Shown here: one piece after another, positions 8,089 to 17,300 of the stretch
Layout of the letters: each line of letters starts with the position of its first letter
Numbering within the stretch: the first letter of the stretch is position 1
The notes under the pieces: model-generated
Databases searched by the model: none
What the model was told of the DNA's origin: nothing
Seen by the model: only the letters and a program-made list of their open reading frames with translations
Origin: Paenibacillus_AR sp051594765
Lineage (GTDB): Bacteria; Bacillota; Bacilli; Paenibacillales; NBRC-103111
Assembly (NCBI RefSeq): GCF_051594765.1
Contig: NZ_JBPPGJ010000008.1
Span: 1-64,000, forward strand
Length of the DNA: 64,000 bases
Direction: 5' to 3'
Program-made: the position numbers and the translations under genes

Positions 8089-11000
8089 TTACTCGGACAA
8101 GACGATGTGGGCGGCGGTCAGCTTCGGCAGCTTGTAGGTGAAGGTGCCGTTCTCGATGCTGGCCACGCCTTGGCGCTCGGTGATGACCGGGCTGTTCTCG
8201 TCGAAGGCATAGACCTTGGCGGTCTTGTAGGTTTTGCCGCCGGCCAGCTTGAACGTGCCGTTTATCTCGAAGTCATTGTTCTTGTTCAGCACGATCAGAT
8301 GCAGCTTGCCTTCGTTGTCCTGGAAGACGGAGCCATAGATGGAGCTGTTCTCGATGTCGGAGGTTTCGGCCTTCACCTTGATGTCGCCGAAGCCGGACTT
8401 GTGGCCGTCATAGTTGGTAAACAGATTAAAGGCAGCCGTAATATAGGTGGCGTCCTTCACGGTGTTGAACATCTTCCAGAAGGTGGCCAGATGGACGCCG
8501 AACTTACCGAAGATGCCCAGGACGTCTGCGTTGGCGATACCGCCGTAGACGTTGTTCTCGCCGCCGTAGTTATACTCGGTGAAGGCGATCTTGGTGTCCG
8601 GGTTGTAGGTGTCGATGGACTGCTGAAGCCGCGGAATGACCGGCAGATAGGAGCTGAACCAGGTGCCGATCCAGCTGTCCTCGGTGTAGCTCGGATCCCA
8701 GAGGGAGCGTGGAGCCTGCATGCGGGCTTTGTTCGCAGCGAGGGAGCTGTTGGACTGGCTGTCGGTGATGCGGTAGCCGCCGGCGGAGATCTCCGGATAC
8801 CAATGGATGTCGAAAGCGTCCAGCAGACGCTTGCCGTTCTGCTCCGAGGCAACGCGGAACTTATCCAGGTAATAGTCCACGTACCACCCGTAGTTGCCCT
8901 TCACTTGCTCCCAGTCGTTGGCGGCGTGCATGTTGTACATCTCGTCGAAGCTGTAAGCAACCGGACCGTAGACCTCGGCGGTCGGGTCCACGCTCTTGAT
9001 GGCTTTGGCGGCGTCGATGCCCTTGTTCAGCACCTCGGCGGCGCCGGTTTTTCCTGGATGCATCAGCGGATGCGTCGTGCTCCAGAGAGCCGGCTCATTG
9101 TCCAGGGCATAGCCCTTGACGCCAGTGGAGCCGGAGGCAGGACCGAAGCGGTGGACCATGTTGTTGACGAATTCGTCGATATAGACGGCATTGTCGTTCA
9201 GATCCGGAGTCAGGCTGAGCGGGCCGCCCTTGAAGGCCTTCACCGGCACCCAACGGTTGGAGGGCGCGGTTTCGGATTCGGTGACGGTTCCGTTCTTATC
9301 CTTGGCCACATAGCCGGCAATCGGAACGGTGGTCAGGGTGTAGGCGCCGTACTGCAGGGACTTCTGATGGAAGCCGGCTGCTCCGATGCCGGGCTCGTTC
9401 GTGGGGCCGCCCCAGGGGATGCCGCCGTAATACCGTGCGATATAGTCATCGCTCTGTTCAAAATAATCCTCGCCCGCATTGGACGCATTGTTCTCCCAGT
9501 TGTAGGTGGAAAGGCGGTTGCCGCCCATCCGGCGGGACTTCCAGTTCTCGGTGCCGGACAGATCGTCATTGGTACCGTAGATATAAGGGCTGATCGGCGC
9601 GCGTTCGGCCGAGGTATCGATGGTGAAGGTGACGTCGAAGGGACCGGTCGGAACCCGCGGAAGGTTCACCTTCACAGCGGAGCTCCAGGGGCCAAGTGTG
9701 GTGCCGTCCTTGGCGCGGACGCGGTACGTATGGTTGGAGCCGGCCTCCAGGCCGCTCTGGGTATAGCTGGTGCCGGTACCGGCCGCAATGACCGTGCCGT
9801 CGGCTTCCACGTCATAGCCGGTGATGGTCTCGGTCAACGCCTGCCAGGTCAGGGTCACGGTGCCGTCGGCCACCTTGGCTCTGACGTTGGAGGGAGCGGG
9901 AAGCTGCTGCTGGCCGGTGGTCTTCAGGGTGACCGGAGCGCTCCATACGCTGGCGGTACCGTTCTGGACGGACCGGATCTTGTAGGTGTGCAGCGTGCCG
10001 GGACGCAGATAGTTGACGGTATGCGAGGGTGTCTTCAGGCCGGTGATGATCTCTCCGTCGGCAGACAGCTCATAGCTGGTAACGCCGGGTACGGCATCCC
10101 AGGTCAGGGCCATGGAGGTGTCGGCGGGAACGGCGGTCAGATGGCCCGGGAACGGGGGCAGGTTCAGCAGCACGGGCTCCTTGCCCCAGGCCAGGCTGCC
10201 AGCGAGGTAGCCGGTGGCTTTTGGATTGTCGGCGGCGGAGCCGTTATTGACGAAGGAATAGTCTCCGGTCTGCTCGAAGGAGCTCCAATCGTTCTTGTTA
10301 ATCCAGGTGTAGACGCCTACCTTGGAGCCGGGCTTCAGCTCAGCGGTGCTATTCGGGAAGCTGATCTCCAGGTAATAGTCGGCCAGGACGGAAGGGATCG
10401 GCATCTTGACGAACTCGGTCTTGACCGTTTCCTTGGCGGTGGTGGTCCAGAAGCCGATGGTGAACGGCTTCTCGCCGTCAATGGTGAAGTAATAGCGGGC
10501 CTTCAGGTCGGACAGCTTCACAGCGGAGGTGCCGGTATTGACGATCTCCAGCTCCGGCGTGATCATCTGGGTGCTGGCGGAGGTGCCGTTCTTCGTAATA
10601 ACCTTGATGCCTGCCGCTGCCGGCTTCAGTGTCCTTACGGGAAGGGCAGTGCTCCAAGCGCTGGCCGTCAGGTCGTTCTTGGCGCGGACGCGGTACGTGT
10701 GGGCGGTGTCGGCAAGGAGACCGCTATGGGTGAAGGAGGCGGAGGTGACGTGCGTGACTGCACCGTCCGCTTCCACCTCATAGGCCGTGGCGCCGGATAC
10801 CGGAGACCACTTCAAGGCGACGGAGGTTTCGCCGGGGACAGCCGTGATGCCTTCCGGAACGGGCAGCGGCGGTACGGTGTCGGAATACACCGTGAAGCTG
10901 GCAATGCCTTGCTTCGTGCCGAAGGTCTGGGAACGGTCCGGCTTATACGCAGCCAACTTCACTTGATACAGACCGAGCGGCGCTCCGGCAGGAGCCTTCC

Positions 11001-11652
11001 AATCGAAGGAGACGCTCTTCGCCTGTCCGGCGGGAAGGGAAGTGTTGAACGGGAAGACGGCGGCTTGGGTGCCGTCCGGACGGAGGACGGTGAGCTCCAC
11101 CAAGGCGTCGGTGTAGACGCTGGAGGTGACCGAAGCCTCGACATGGATGGAGGAGCCGATTTTGATTTTATCCGGCGAAGTGGTGGCGACGGCCGTTACG
11201 GAAGGAGTGCCTTCGCCTTTCTTAACCGTGAAGGTGGCGGCGCCTGCATGCCATTTGTGCATGGTGCTCCAGCTTTCGCCGAAGACGCCCATGCTGATGA
11301 TGTAGCTGCCCTCAGGCAGATCGGCGGGCGCATTCCAGACGAACGGTACGTTCTTCGGCGTACCGGCGGTCACCGGGATATGATCGGTGAAGGCTTGGTA
11401 CACCTTCTTGTAGGCAGAGTCGAAAATCTCCATATCCACGAGAACCGTCGTGGATTCCGGGGCCTGCACGGTGGTGGTGATCGTGGTGGAGGAGCCAGGG
11501 GCTACAGTGGAGGGCGACGCTTGGGCGGAGGTGATGAAGTCGCCCGAGGCTGCCGTTGCGGCCGCTCCGGCCAGCAGGGTGTTGGCGATGAGCAGCCCTG
11601 CGGTGGCGAGAGCGATGGCCTTTCGGCTGGTATTCCTAAATAGCTGAAGCAT
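8089..11652 (-). CDS. Secreted modular glycoside hydrolase family 44 (Ig-Ig-FN3-CBM3-FN3-FN3-GH44)
   Basis: 1,187 aa. Signal peptide 1-36 (cleavage near ATAAS). Two Ig-like domains about 40-265, FN3 268-345, a CBM3 about 350-495 (KARYYFTIDGEKP, GVYTWINKNDWSSFEQTGDYSF), two FN3 domains 497-672, then GH44 from 675 to the end, including its C-terminal beta-sandwich. The acid/base is Glu853 in LDNEPALW and the nucleophile Glu1026 in AFTEYNYGG, 173 residues apart as I recall for Clostridium thermocellum GH44. GH44 enzymes are endoglucanases or xyloglucanases. CBM3 binds crystalline cellulose. The catalytic domain is at the C terminus and there is no SLH or dockerin, so the enzyme should be freely secreted. 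RBS AAAGGAGTG. Promoter and operator lie at 11705-11771. Confidence 0.93.
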   Translation of the reverse strand: MLQLFRNTSRKAIALATAGLLIANTLLAGAAATAASGDFITSAQASPSTVAPGSSTTITTTVQAPESTTVLVDMEIFDSAYKKVYQAFTDHIPVTAGTPKNVPFVWNAPADLPEGSYIISMGVFGESWSTMHKWHAGAATFTVKKGEGTPSVTAVATTSPDKIKIGSSIHVEASVTSSVYTDALVELTVLRPDGTQAAVFPFNTSLPAGQAKSVSFDWKAPAGAPLGLYQVKLAAYKPDRSQTFGTKQGIASFTVYSDTVPPLPVPEGITAVPGETSVALKWSPVSGATAYEVEADGAVTHVTSASFTHSGLLADTAHTYRVRAKNDLTASAWSTALPVRTLKPAAAGIKVITKNGTSASTQMITPELEIVNTGTSAVKLSDLKARYYFTIDGEKPFTIGFWTTTAKETVKTEFVKMPIPSVLADYYLEISFPNSTAELKPGSKVGVYTWINKNDWSSFEQTGDYSFVNNGSAADNPKATGYLAGSLAWGKEPVLLNLPPFPGHLTAVPADTSMALTWDAVPGVTSYELSADGEIITGLKTPSHTVNYLRPGTLHTYKIRSVQNGTASVWSAPVTLKTTGQQQLPAPSNVRAKVADGTVTLTWQALTETITGYDVEADGTVIAAGTGTSYTQSGLEAGSNHTYRVRAKDGTTLGPWSSAVKVNLPRVPTGPFDVTFTIDTSAERAPISPYIYGTNDDLSGTENWKSRRMGGNRLSTYNWENNASNAGEDYFEQSDDYIARYYGGIPWGGPTNEPGIGAAGFHQKSLQYGAYTLTTVPIAGYVAKDKNGTVTESETAPSNRWVPVKAFKGGPLSLTPDLNDNAVYIDEFVNNMVHRFGPASGSTGVKGYALDNEPALWSTTHPLMHPGKTGAAEVLNKGIDAAKAIKSVDPTAEVYGPVAYSFDEMYNMHAANDWEQVKGNYGWYVDYYLDKFRVASEQNGKRLLDAFDIHWYPEISAGGYRITDSQSNSSLAANKARMQAPRSLWDPSYTEDSWIGTWFSSYLPVIPRLQQSIDTYNPDTKIAFTEYNYGGENNVYGGIANADVLGIFGKFGVHLATFWKMFNTVKDATYITAAFNLFTNYDGHKSGFGDIKVKAETSDIENSSIYGSVFQDNEGKLHLIVLNKNNDFEINGTFKLAGGKTYKTAKVYAFDENSPVITERQGVASIENGTFTYKLPKLTAAHIVLSE

Positions 11653-11704
11653 GTGTACCGTTCACTCCTTTGGGATGATTCGCCGGCATTTACGTCCGGA
11701 ATAA

Positions 11705-11771
11705 ATACCGACAGTCGGTATCATAGCAAAGGAAAATCGGCCGGTATATAGGTTTGAACAAAGTGTGTCAA
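11705..11771 (-). promoter_or_regulatory. GH44 promoter with a 17-bp palindromic operator
   Basis: On the minus strand, -35 TTGACA (11766-11771), 17-bp spacer, -10 TATACC (11743-11748). Downstream of the -10, at 11705-11721, is the perfect palindrome ATACCGACAGTCGGTAT (8-bp arms, one central base). A palindrome between the start point and the gene is a classical repressor site; the arm sequence resembles TetR-family operators, but no cognate regulator is adjacent. The 430-bp gap 11653-12083 otherwise shows no credible gene. Confidence 0.6.
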
Positions 11772-12083
11772 AGTACACATTCCCTTTGTTACCGGCATTA
11801 CGCAGGGGGCTTCGGTACTCCTGAAGCCCGCTTGTAGTCCAATTATATCGACATGGTTTTCATTGGACACCTTGAACTCCGGCTGAGGAGAACCCATCGA
11901 TCGTACGGTGCGAACAGAGCATCTTGCACCGGAATAGTCCAAATCGTACAAAAGAGTCCAATTCCCTCCAGCCCTCGGATCAAAAAATACGGATTGCCCG
12001 AAAGACCAGCCGGTGCTAAGCTGTGGAAGGAAAGCAGGCGGCAGGGACAGGCTGCATACTTTTGTATTCGGAGGGGATTTCGG

Positions 12084-12239
12084 ATGAAAAGGGAAAGCAA
12101 GAACAGGCGAGTGGAGCCTATGAACGGCGGGAAGGCGGTTATTCCGACGGAACAAGGCCTTAATATCAGGTTGGGGCTGCCGTTAAGGGAGCCGGATGGC
12201 ACGGTCTTCACGTCGAATGCCGTCGAGGTGCGCGTATGA
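12084..12239 (+). CDS. Uncharacterised 51-aa ORF coupled to the acetylesterase
   Basis: 51 codons starting MKRESKNRRVEPMNGG and ending in NAVEVRV. It has a strong RBS (GGAGGGG, 7-nt spacing), and its stop overlaps the next start as ATGA, so translation of the two should be coupled. The N-terminal part is basic; the second half (LGLPLREPDGTVFTSN) could form a beta hairpin. No TM or signal peptide. I do not recognise the family. It may be a leader peptide, a small partner of the esterase, or the leftover C-terminus of a lost upstream gene. That it is translated is inferred from RBS and overlap only. Confidence 0.45.
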   Translation: MKRESKNRRVEPMNGGKAVIPTEQGLNIRLGLPLREPDGTVFTSNAVEVRV

Positions 12240-12919
12240 ATACGGTTACTCTATACCTGGCCAGCGATTCGACCTGTCAGAACTACGACGAGGCATCCGC
12301 TCCTCTGGCGGGGTGGGGCATGTTCCTGGGAGAGGACCTTCTCCCGTCCGTCCGAATCGTCAACCGGGCTATCGGGGGCAGGAGCAGCAAGTCCTTCATC
12401 GTCGAAGGGCGGCTGGAGGCGATCCGGGAGGAGATGGCGCCCGGGGATTGGCTCTTCATTCAGATGGGTCACAATGATTCCACCAAGGAGAAGCCGGAGC
12501 GGTATACCGAGCCGTTCGAGGAATATAAAGGGTATCTGAAGCAGTATATTCAGGCCGCGAGGGAACGAGGGGCCCATCCGCTCTTGATCACGCCTGTTGC
12601 CCGGCTTCATTGGGACGGGGGACAGTTCGTGAACGACTTCCCGGACTATTGCCGGACGATGAAGCAGCTGGCGGAGGAGGAACAGGTGCCGCTGGTCGAC
12701 CTCATGGAGCGGAGTCTGGAGCATTGGACGGCCGTCGGGTTCGAGGAGGCCAGGACCTATTTCATGGTATCCGTGAACGGCACGGACCACACCCATTTTA
12801 CGGAGCGGGGGGCGCGTGCAGTGGCGGCGCTATTGGCGCAGGAGATCCGGGAGCTTCGGATCGGCTTGTCGGCCTGCGTCCGCGAGCCGGCGGGCGTACA
12901 AGGGTCACAATCCCAATAA
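12236..12919 (+). CDS. Rhamnogalacturonan acetylesterase (YesY/YesT-like SGNH hydrolase)
   Basis: 227 aa, cytoplasmic (no signal peptide). SGNH blocks: LYLASDSTCQNY with the nucleophile Ser (SDST rather than the usual GDST), NRAIGGRSSKSF, QMGHNDSTKEKPERY, and DHTHF with the catalytic Asp-His. The whole length resembles Bacillus YesY, which removes acetyl groups from rhamnogalacturonan I backbone fragments. GAGGTG lies 5 nt before the ATG, inside the coupled small ORF. Together with the PL11, GH28 and GH43 genes at the right end of the window it belongs functionally to pectin utilisation. The SDST variant could be checked against homologues for altered activity. Confidence 0.88.
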   Translation: MNTVTLYLASDSTCQNYDEASAPLAGWGMFLGEDLLPSVRIVNRAIGGRSSKSFIVEGRLEAIREEMAPGDWLFIQMGHNDSTKEKPERYTEPFEEYKGYLKQYIQAARERGAHPLLITPVARLHWDGGQFVNDFPDYCRTMKQLAEEEQVPLVDLMERSLEHWTAVGFEEARTYFMVSVNGTDHTHFTERGARAVAALLAQEIRELRIGLSACVREPAGVQGSQSQ

Positions 12920-12921
12920 AT

Positions 12922-12967
12922 CAACACAAGGAAGGAGCCCGTGTCTGCGGGCTCCTTCCTTGTGTTA
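12922..12967. terminator. Bidirectional terminator between acetylesterase and arsR-type gene
   Basis: AACACAAGGAAGGAGCCCG/CGGGCTCCTTCCTTGTGTT, perfect 19-bp stem with a 6-nt loop, usable from both sides. Confidence 0.85.
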
Positions 12968-13309
12968 TTCCGGCGTGCTGCCGTCCGGGGAATCCTCCGA
13001 TTCGACCAGATGACGCAGCATGGACAGCTTGTTCTCCCAGAAGCGTTCGAAGTAGGCGAGCCAATCGTTCAGCTCCCGGAGTGGCTCCGGCTCCAGCCGG
13101 AACCGGGTCTCGCGGCCCGCCTTGCGCTCCTTGACGAGTCCGGCTTCCGCCAGGATGCGCAGATGCTTGGACACGGCCGTGCGGCTCATCGGATACCGGC
13201 TGCTGATGGAGTTGACGGGCAGCTCCTCATGCTCGCCGAGCAGCTTCAGCATACTTCGCCGGGTGGGATCGGCGATGGCTTGGAAGACGTCGTGCTTCGG
13301 TTCGCCCAT
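12965..13309 (-). CDS. ArsR/SdpR-family transcriptional repressor
   Basis: 114 aa winged-helix regulator. The N-terminal VFQAIADPTRRSMLKLL and the recognition helix MSRTAVSKHLRILAEAGLVKERKAGR are the ArsR hallmark; no metal-binding Cys cluster is visible, as in the SdpR/aromatic-type subgroup paired with SRPBCC proteins. It lies 6 nt downstream of the SRPBCC gene, so it is the third gene of an operon. The operon promoter carries two copies of AGGAAACCANATGG, whose core AACCANATGG(T)T is near-palindromic; I infer autorepression. The inducing ligand is unknown. Confidence 0.9.
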   Translation of the reverse strand: MGEPKHDVFQAIADPTRRSMLKLLGEHEELPVNSISSRYPMSRTAVSKHLRILAEAGLVKERKAGRETRFRLEPEPLRELNDWLAYFERFWENKLSMLRHLVESEDSPDGSTPE

Positions 13310-13315
13310 AGAGGG

Positions 13316-13738
13316 TCAGGCTCCGAGGTAGGTACCCAGCTTGGCGACGATACCGGTCCAGCCCGTCTCCATGTTGCCGCGCACCATCTTGTGAGGAGCG
13401 CCGAACTCGGTCACTTGATCCTCGTACCAGCCGGAGTGGATGAGGGTAAACTCCGTCTTGCCGCCAAGATCCTCCAGCTCAAAGGTCAAGGTCCAGTCCT
13501 TGCCCCACTTGAAGGACAGGCGGCGGGGAGGATTCACCTCCGTCACCTTGCAGGGGGACATGCCGAACTGTCCGGCATTCAGCTGGAATTCGTGCCCCTC
13601 CACCGGCTCCAGGTCGTTCGGCATAAACCAGGCGGAGAGCCCTTCGGAGGTGGAGACGGCTTTCCAGACCTTCTCAATCGGTGCGTTGAAAACCTGGGTT
13701 TGACGGATATCGGGCAGTTGGTTGGCGGTGTTGGCCAT
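13316..13738 (-). CDS. SRPBCC (AHSA1/START-like) protein
   Basis: 140 aa. Typical AHSA1-type strands: RQTQVFNAPIEKVWKAVSTSEGLSAWFMPND, RLSFKWGKDWTLTFELED, TEFTLIHSGW, and the C-terminal helix GWTGIVAKLGTYL. The helix-grip fold binds hydrophobic ligands; bacterial members paired with ArsR regulators have mostly no known ligand. RBS AAAGGAG, 8 nt. Middle gene of the three-gene operon. A ligand-binding or stress role is inferred from pairing with the ArsR gene. Confidence 0.9.
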   Translation of the reverse strand: MANTANQLPDIRQTQVFNAPIEKVWKAVSTSEGLSAWFMPNDLEPVEGHEFQLNAGQFGMSPCKVTEVNPPRRLSFKWGKDWTLTFELEDLGGKTEFTLIHSGWYEDQVTEFGAPHKMVRGNMETGWTGIVAKLGTYLGA

Positions 13739-13783
13739 GGTGCATTCTCCTTTGTGATCCGTTCCGGCTTGAGCCGGTCACGG

Positions 13784-14167
13784 TTATTTGCTGCTCTTCA
13801 CTTTGTCTTCGTGGCGGAATCGGAGAGCGGACCATGCTTCGTCCAGCGCCACATTGCTAACGGGCCGGTACGGACTCTGTCCGGCGACCAGCTCCCACAT
13901 GACGTCGCGGTTCAGATCCGTCTCCACCTTCTTGGAGGTCTTCTTCGGGTAACAGATCCAGAAGACCGCATCATCCTCCAGGATGGGAAGGGTCTTCGGC
14001 AGCCACTCATTCAGCTCTCCGCTGTTGCGGACATACAGCAGGACGAAGCCATAGGCTCCCTCCGTTCCGGAGCCCAGCCCCAGCCCGTAGCCCTCCGGGG
14101 CGTTCAGGGCAGTGGCCCGTTCCGCTTTGCAGCGCAGCTTCTTCAGGATTTCTTGCTCGTCCATCAT
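13784..14167 (-). CDS. Small uncharacterised protein (DUF3052-like appearance)
   Basis: 127 aa from ATG 14167 (MMDEQEILKKLRCKAER). Longer in-frame starts up to 14242 are excluded because a strong promoter occupies 14213-14242. The sequence has ALNAPEGYGLGLG, FVLLYVRNSGELNEWLP and AVFWICYPKKTSK, which resembles DUF3052-like proteins found beside AHSA1 genes; the call is tentative. Soluble. First gene of the operon with the SRPBCC protein and the ArsR repressor, so expressed under that repressor. Function unknown. Confidence 0.7.
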   Translation of the reverse strand: MMDEQEILKKLRCKAERATALNAPEGYGLGLGSGTEGAYGFVLLYVRNSGELNEWLPKTLPILEDDAVFWICYPKKTSKKVETDLNRDVMWELVAGQSPYRPVSNVALDEAWSALRFRHEDKVKSSK

Positions 14168-14192
14168 TCTCGGCCTGCCCTTCGATATGAAT

Positions 14193-14242
14193 CCATTTGG
14201 TTTCCTATTAGCATTATAGGACACCATCTGGTTTCCTGTCAA
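14193..14242 (-). promoter_or_regulatory. ArsR-operon promoter with two operator copies
   Basis: Minus strand: -35 TTGACA (14237-14242), 18-bp spacer, -10 TATAAT (14213-14218), both consensus. AGGAAACCAGATGG (14224-14237) fills the spacer and AGGAAACCAAATGG (14193-14206) covers the start-point region, 31 bp apart. Each holds a near-palindrome AACCA-N-ATGG. Two sites straddling the -10 of an operon ending in an ArsR gene make autorepression the simplest reading. Confidence 0.8.
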
Positions 14243-14306
14243 TCTTCAAAATAAGCCCTAAGGATTAGGGTTCCACTGGAAACCGCCGAACGATTCATAG
14301 CGGAAT

Positions 14307-14341
14307 GAAAAAACACCCGGATCCCTTGATCCGGGTGTCAG
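14307..14341 (-). terminator. Terminator after the large secreted protein gene
   Basis: Minus strand ACACCCGGATC/GATCCGGGTGT hairpin followed by TTTTTTCATT, directly after the stop codon of the gene ending at 14344. Confidence 0.85.
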
Positions 14342-14343
14342 CA

Positions 14344-17300
14344 TTAATGGGGGCTCGGAAGCGTCCGGAACCGGGGAGCGATGCTGTTCAGCACTTCCCG
14401 GATGACGGCGGGAGGAACATTGGCCCAATTCACGGCGGGATCGGCCAGCTTGGCAATGTCCAGTTTCACTTCAGCGGTGCCTCCGGTGTACATGCTCAGG
14501 TTGATGGCTTGCCTGTCCGCCAGCGGATTCGCTTGCCCGTTAGAGGTTACCGTTCCCTGCTGGAGAAGCACCCGTAGACTCTGTCCGTAAGACAACGGTG
14601 CTTGGAGCACTACCTTCACCGTGCGGGGGTTCGAAGCGGCAATGCCGCTGGACTGGAAGAGAACCTGGTTCGTTCCGGAGGTTATCGTGAGCTTGGACGG
14701 ATCCAAGCCAGTAATATCCCGGTCAAACCACAGCGTCAAGTCCATTCCGTTAGCCCCCAGGATGGCGGTGGTCAAGACGGGCTCCTGGGCCGGCGGGGTC
14801 GTCTGCGGAGTGACAGCGAGCTGATAGATACTCGCCGATCCGTGTACGGTGAAGGAAACCGACGTCTCGGCGTTATGGAAGGGCACGGTCAGTGTGTTGC
14901 CGCCGTACACCAGCTGGGTCACCGAATCCGTGCCGGTCCATGCGCCGGTTATGGTCAAGGGGCTGCCGGAGAAGGTGCCTTCAATGGTGAAGAGCGCAGG
15001 ATAATCCCCGGCGGGCACCACAGCATGGATGCCAGAGCCGCTGATCGGGAAGGTGCTGCCGCCGTAAGAGGCTCCGGTCACCACCGGTGCGGTTCCGGGA
15101 GTTACGTGAGTGACTTCTACGAAATACACTTCGTACACGCTCGGATCAGCAGGGTGACTAAGTGTTATGGCGATGGTGTTCAATTGATCCGGAAGGAGCG
15201 CCACTTCAACCGGAGCGCCCGTGAAGCTCTGGCCTCCGACATAGATAATGGCGTCCGCGGCTGCCGGCGAGAGGTACACGTAGGTGCTGCCGGTTACCGT
15301 CATGGCGTAGCGATGGAGACCGGTTGCTGCCAATGCCGTAAGCGAATTCGCACTGGAGCCTGCGTAGAGAGCTTCCATGACCGGGGCGGTAACCACCGGA
15401 GCGTCCTGCTTCTTGATTGTGACATTGAAGGTCTTCGTCCGGTTCTCACCGCCCGCGGTCAAGGTGGCAGTCAGAATAAGGCTCACGTCCGACGCCGTGG
15501 CTGCCGGCCGGTTGACAATGCCGTAGGGGCTCAGATACCCGGGATTGGTGCTGGTCCAGGTCACAGAGGCGTTCGACCAAAAGCTGGGCAGACTCAAATT
15601 CCCGGTCACCTGGGACAATCCGGTGTTGGAGCCGAGAATGGCGCTCTCCGTCAGGGTGTTGAAGGCTTGCTCCATGATCTCGGCATAGCTTGCGATGTGA
15701 ATGTTCAGGGTGTAATGCTTCTGAACGGTATGATCGTAAGAATCCACCGTGATCGGAACCGGATTGTCCGTTTCGGTCAGATCCCAGTCCTTGCCCGAAT
15801 AGGGAGTAATGGTTTCCTGTCCGACGGTAACCTCCTGGTCGAAATTTCCGTAAGCCTGGATCAGCGCACGGAACGTTCCCGGAGGCACATTCCAGTTGAG
15901 CACGGTCTCTGCCGGGGAAAGCGGGAGGCTGTAGCCGTTCACGCTCAAGAAAGCCAGATCTGCGTTGGTGGAATCCGTGCCGTGCCGGTTCTCCTCCACC
16001 TTCAGGACGATCCTGCCTTCGGCGGCAGCCCCGTCTGCTCCGTTGACTTTGTACAGGAACGAGTCCGTTCCAGTATAATCCGCCGCGGGGGAATACAAGA
16101 AGGTGCCGGCTAGCACATCCGTGAGCTCAGCGGTGCCGTGTGATGGACTCGCCACAATCTCGTAGCCTGTAATTCCCGCGACATCCAGGGATGGCAGGAT
16201 GGCGGAGCGGGGGATGTTCTTCACGACGTGATAGTCTGCGGTGGGATACGCGGCTCCGGTGACGTACACCGCATGCCGGGTTCCCGTGGAATCCGCGAGA
16301 ACCCCGCCGCTCTGAGCGGTTTCGAACGTATATCTGGACGCGGGTGCACTATAACCCATATCTCCGCTATACATATAGCCCTTCCACCACTCGCTGTAGA
16401 ATGAATCATGGAAGATCTGCAGGTCATCAATCCGGCCGGTGAACGGAGTCAGGCCCTCCGCATCGTTGCCGATGTAAACCGGCTGTTCGGAAGTATAGGA
16501 ATACTGGAAGGGTGCTTCGATTTCATCGGTATGACCGGATTCAATGCCATTGATTGAGAGGGTAAAATTATGCCCGTTGTAGCTGAGAGCTACATGAGTC
16601 CATTCCCCTGGGACTACATCGGCCTCGGAAGTAACCGTGTTCCAATCGGCGTCGGCGGTAAAACTGCTGCGACCCAAACCCGCGACAATCTTCCCTTCGT
16701 TCAGGGTGATCTGCGTCACCAGCTGATCTACTCCGCCGGAGCCCTTGTAGTAGAGGGTCTGGGTCCCGCCGGTGCTGGCAGGCTTGATCCACAGCCCAAT
16801 GGAGAAATGGGAATCACCGGAGAAATTGTTCTCGGTGCCCGAGGGGAGCTTCACATAGCTAGTGGGACTTACCGCCAAGGATTCGCCGAATAGAGCCGGG
16901 TTATAGGACGGGGAAGATTCCACCAGGGCCACCTTGGCCAGATCCGCAATAGGCTGTCCGTCCGAATGGGCGCGGAATTCCACAAACTCCTCATCCGGCG
17001 GGTTCTGCATGCCGTGAAGCACGATGAGCATAGGGAGCGCATCGTCAGGAGTGAAGAGGGAGCCTGGAGCGGGATTGATGTAGTAGGTTCCGCCTCCATC
17101 CTCGCCTACGGCTTGGGGATGTGCGCCATTGATCGTCACGTTGTCCGTATTGAGCATCATGTGCTCCGGCACTTGGAGGACCAGCCTCTTGGAGCCGGAG
17201 TCGTCGATTACCGAGCGCGGACGGTAGGTCAGTGTGTAAGTCACGTTAGACGCGTATTGCTTCGGGTTGTCGGCTGCCGCCATAAGCCGGCTGGGCACTA

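Noticed and set aside
8107..11643. 1,178-codon open frame on the plus strand, antisense to the whole GH44 gene
   Set aside because: It mirrors the GH44 frame; high GC in third positions removes stops on the opposite strand. No RBS or recognisable domain, and GH44 has full family support.
11721..12155. Minus-strand ORFs upstream of the GH44 gene
   Set aside because: They overlap a strong GH44 promoter and lack RBS; sequence is not protein-like.
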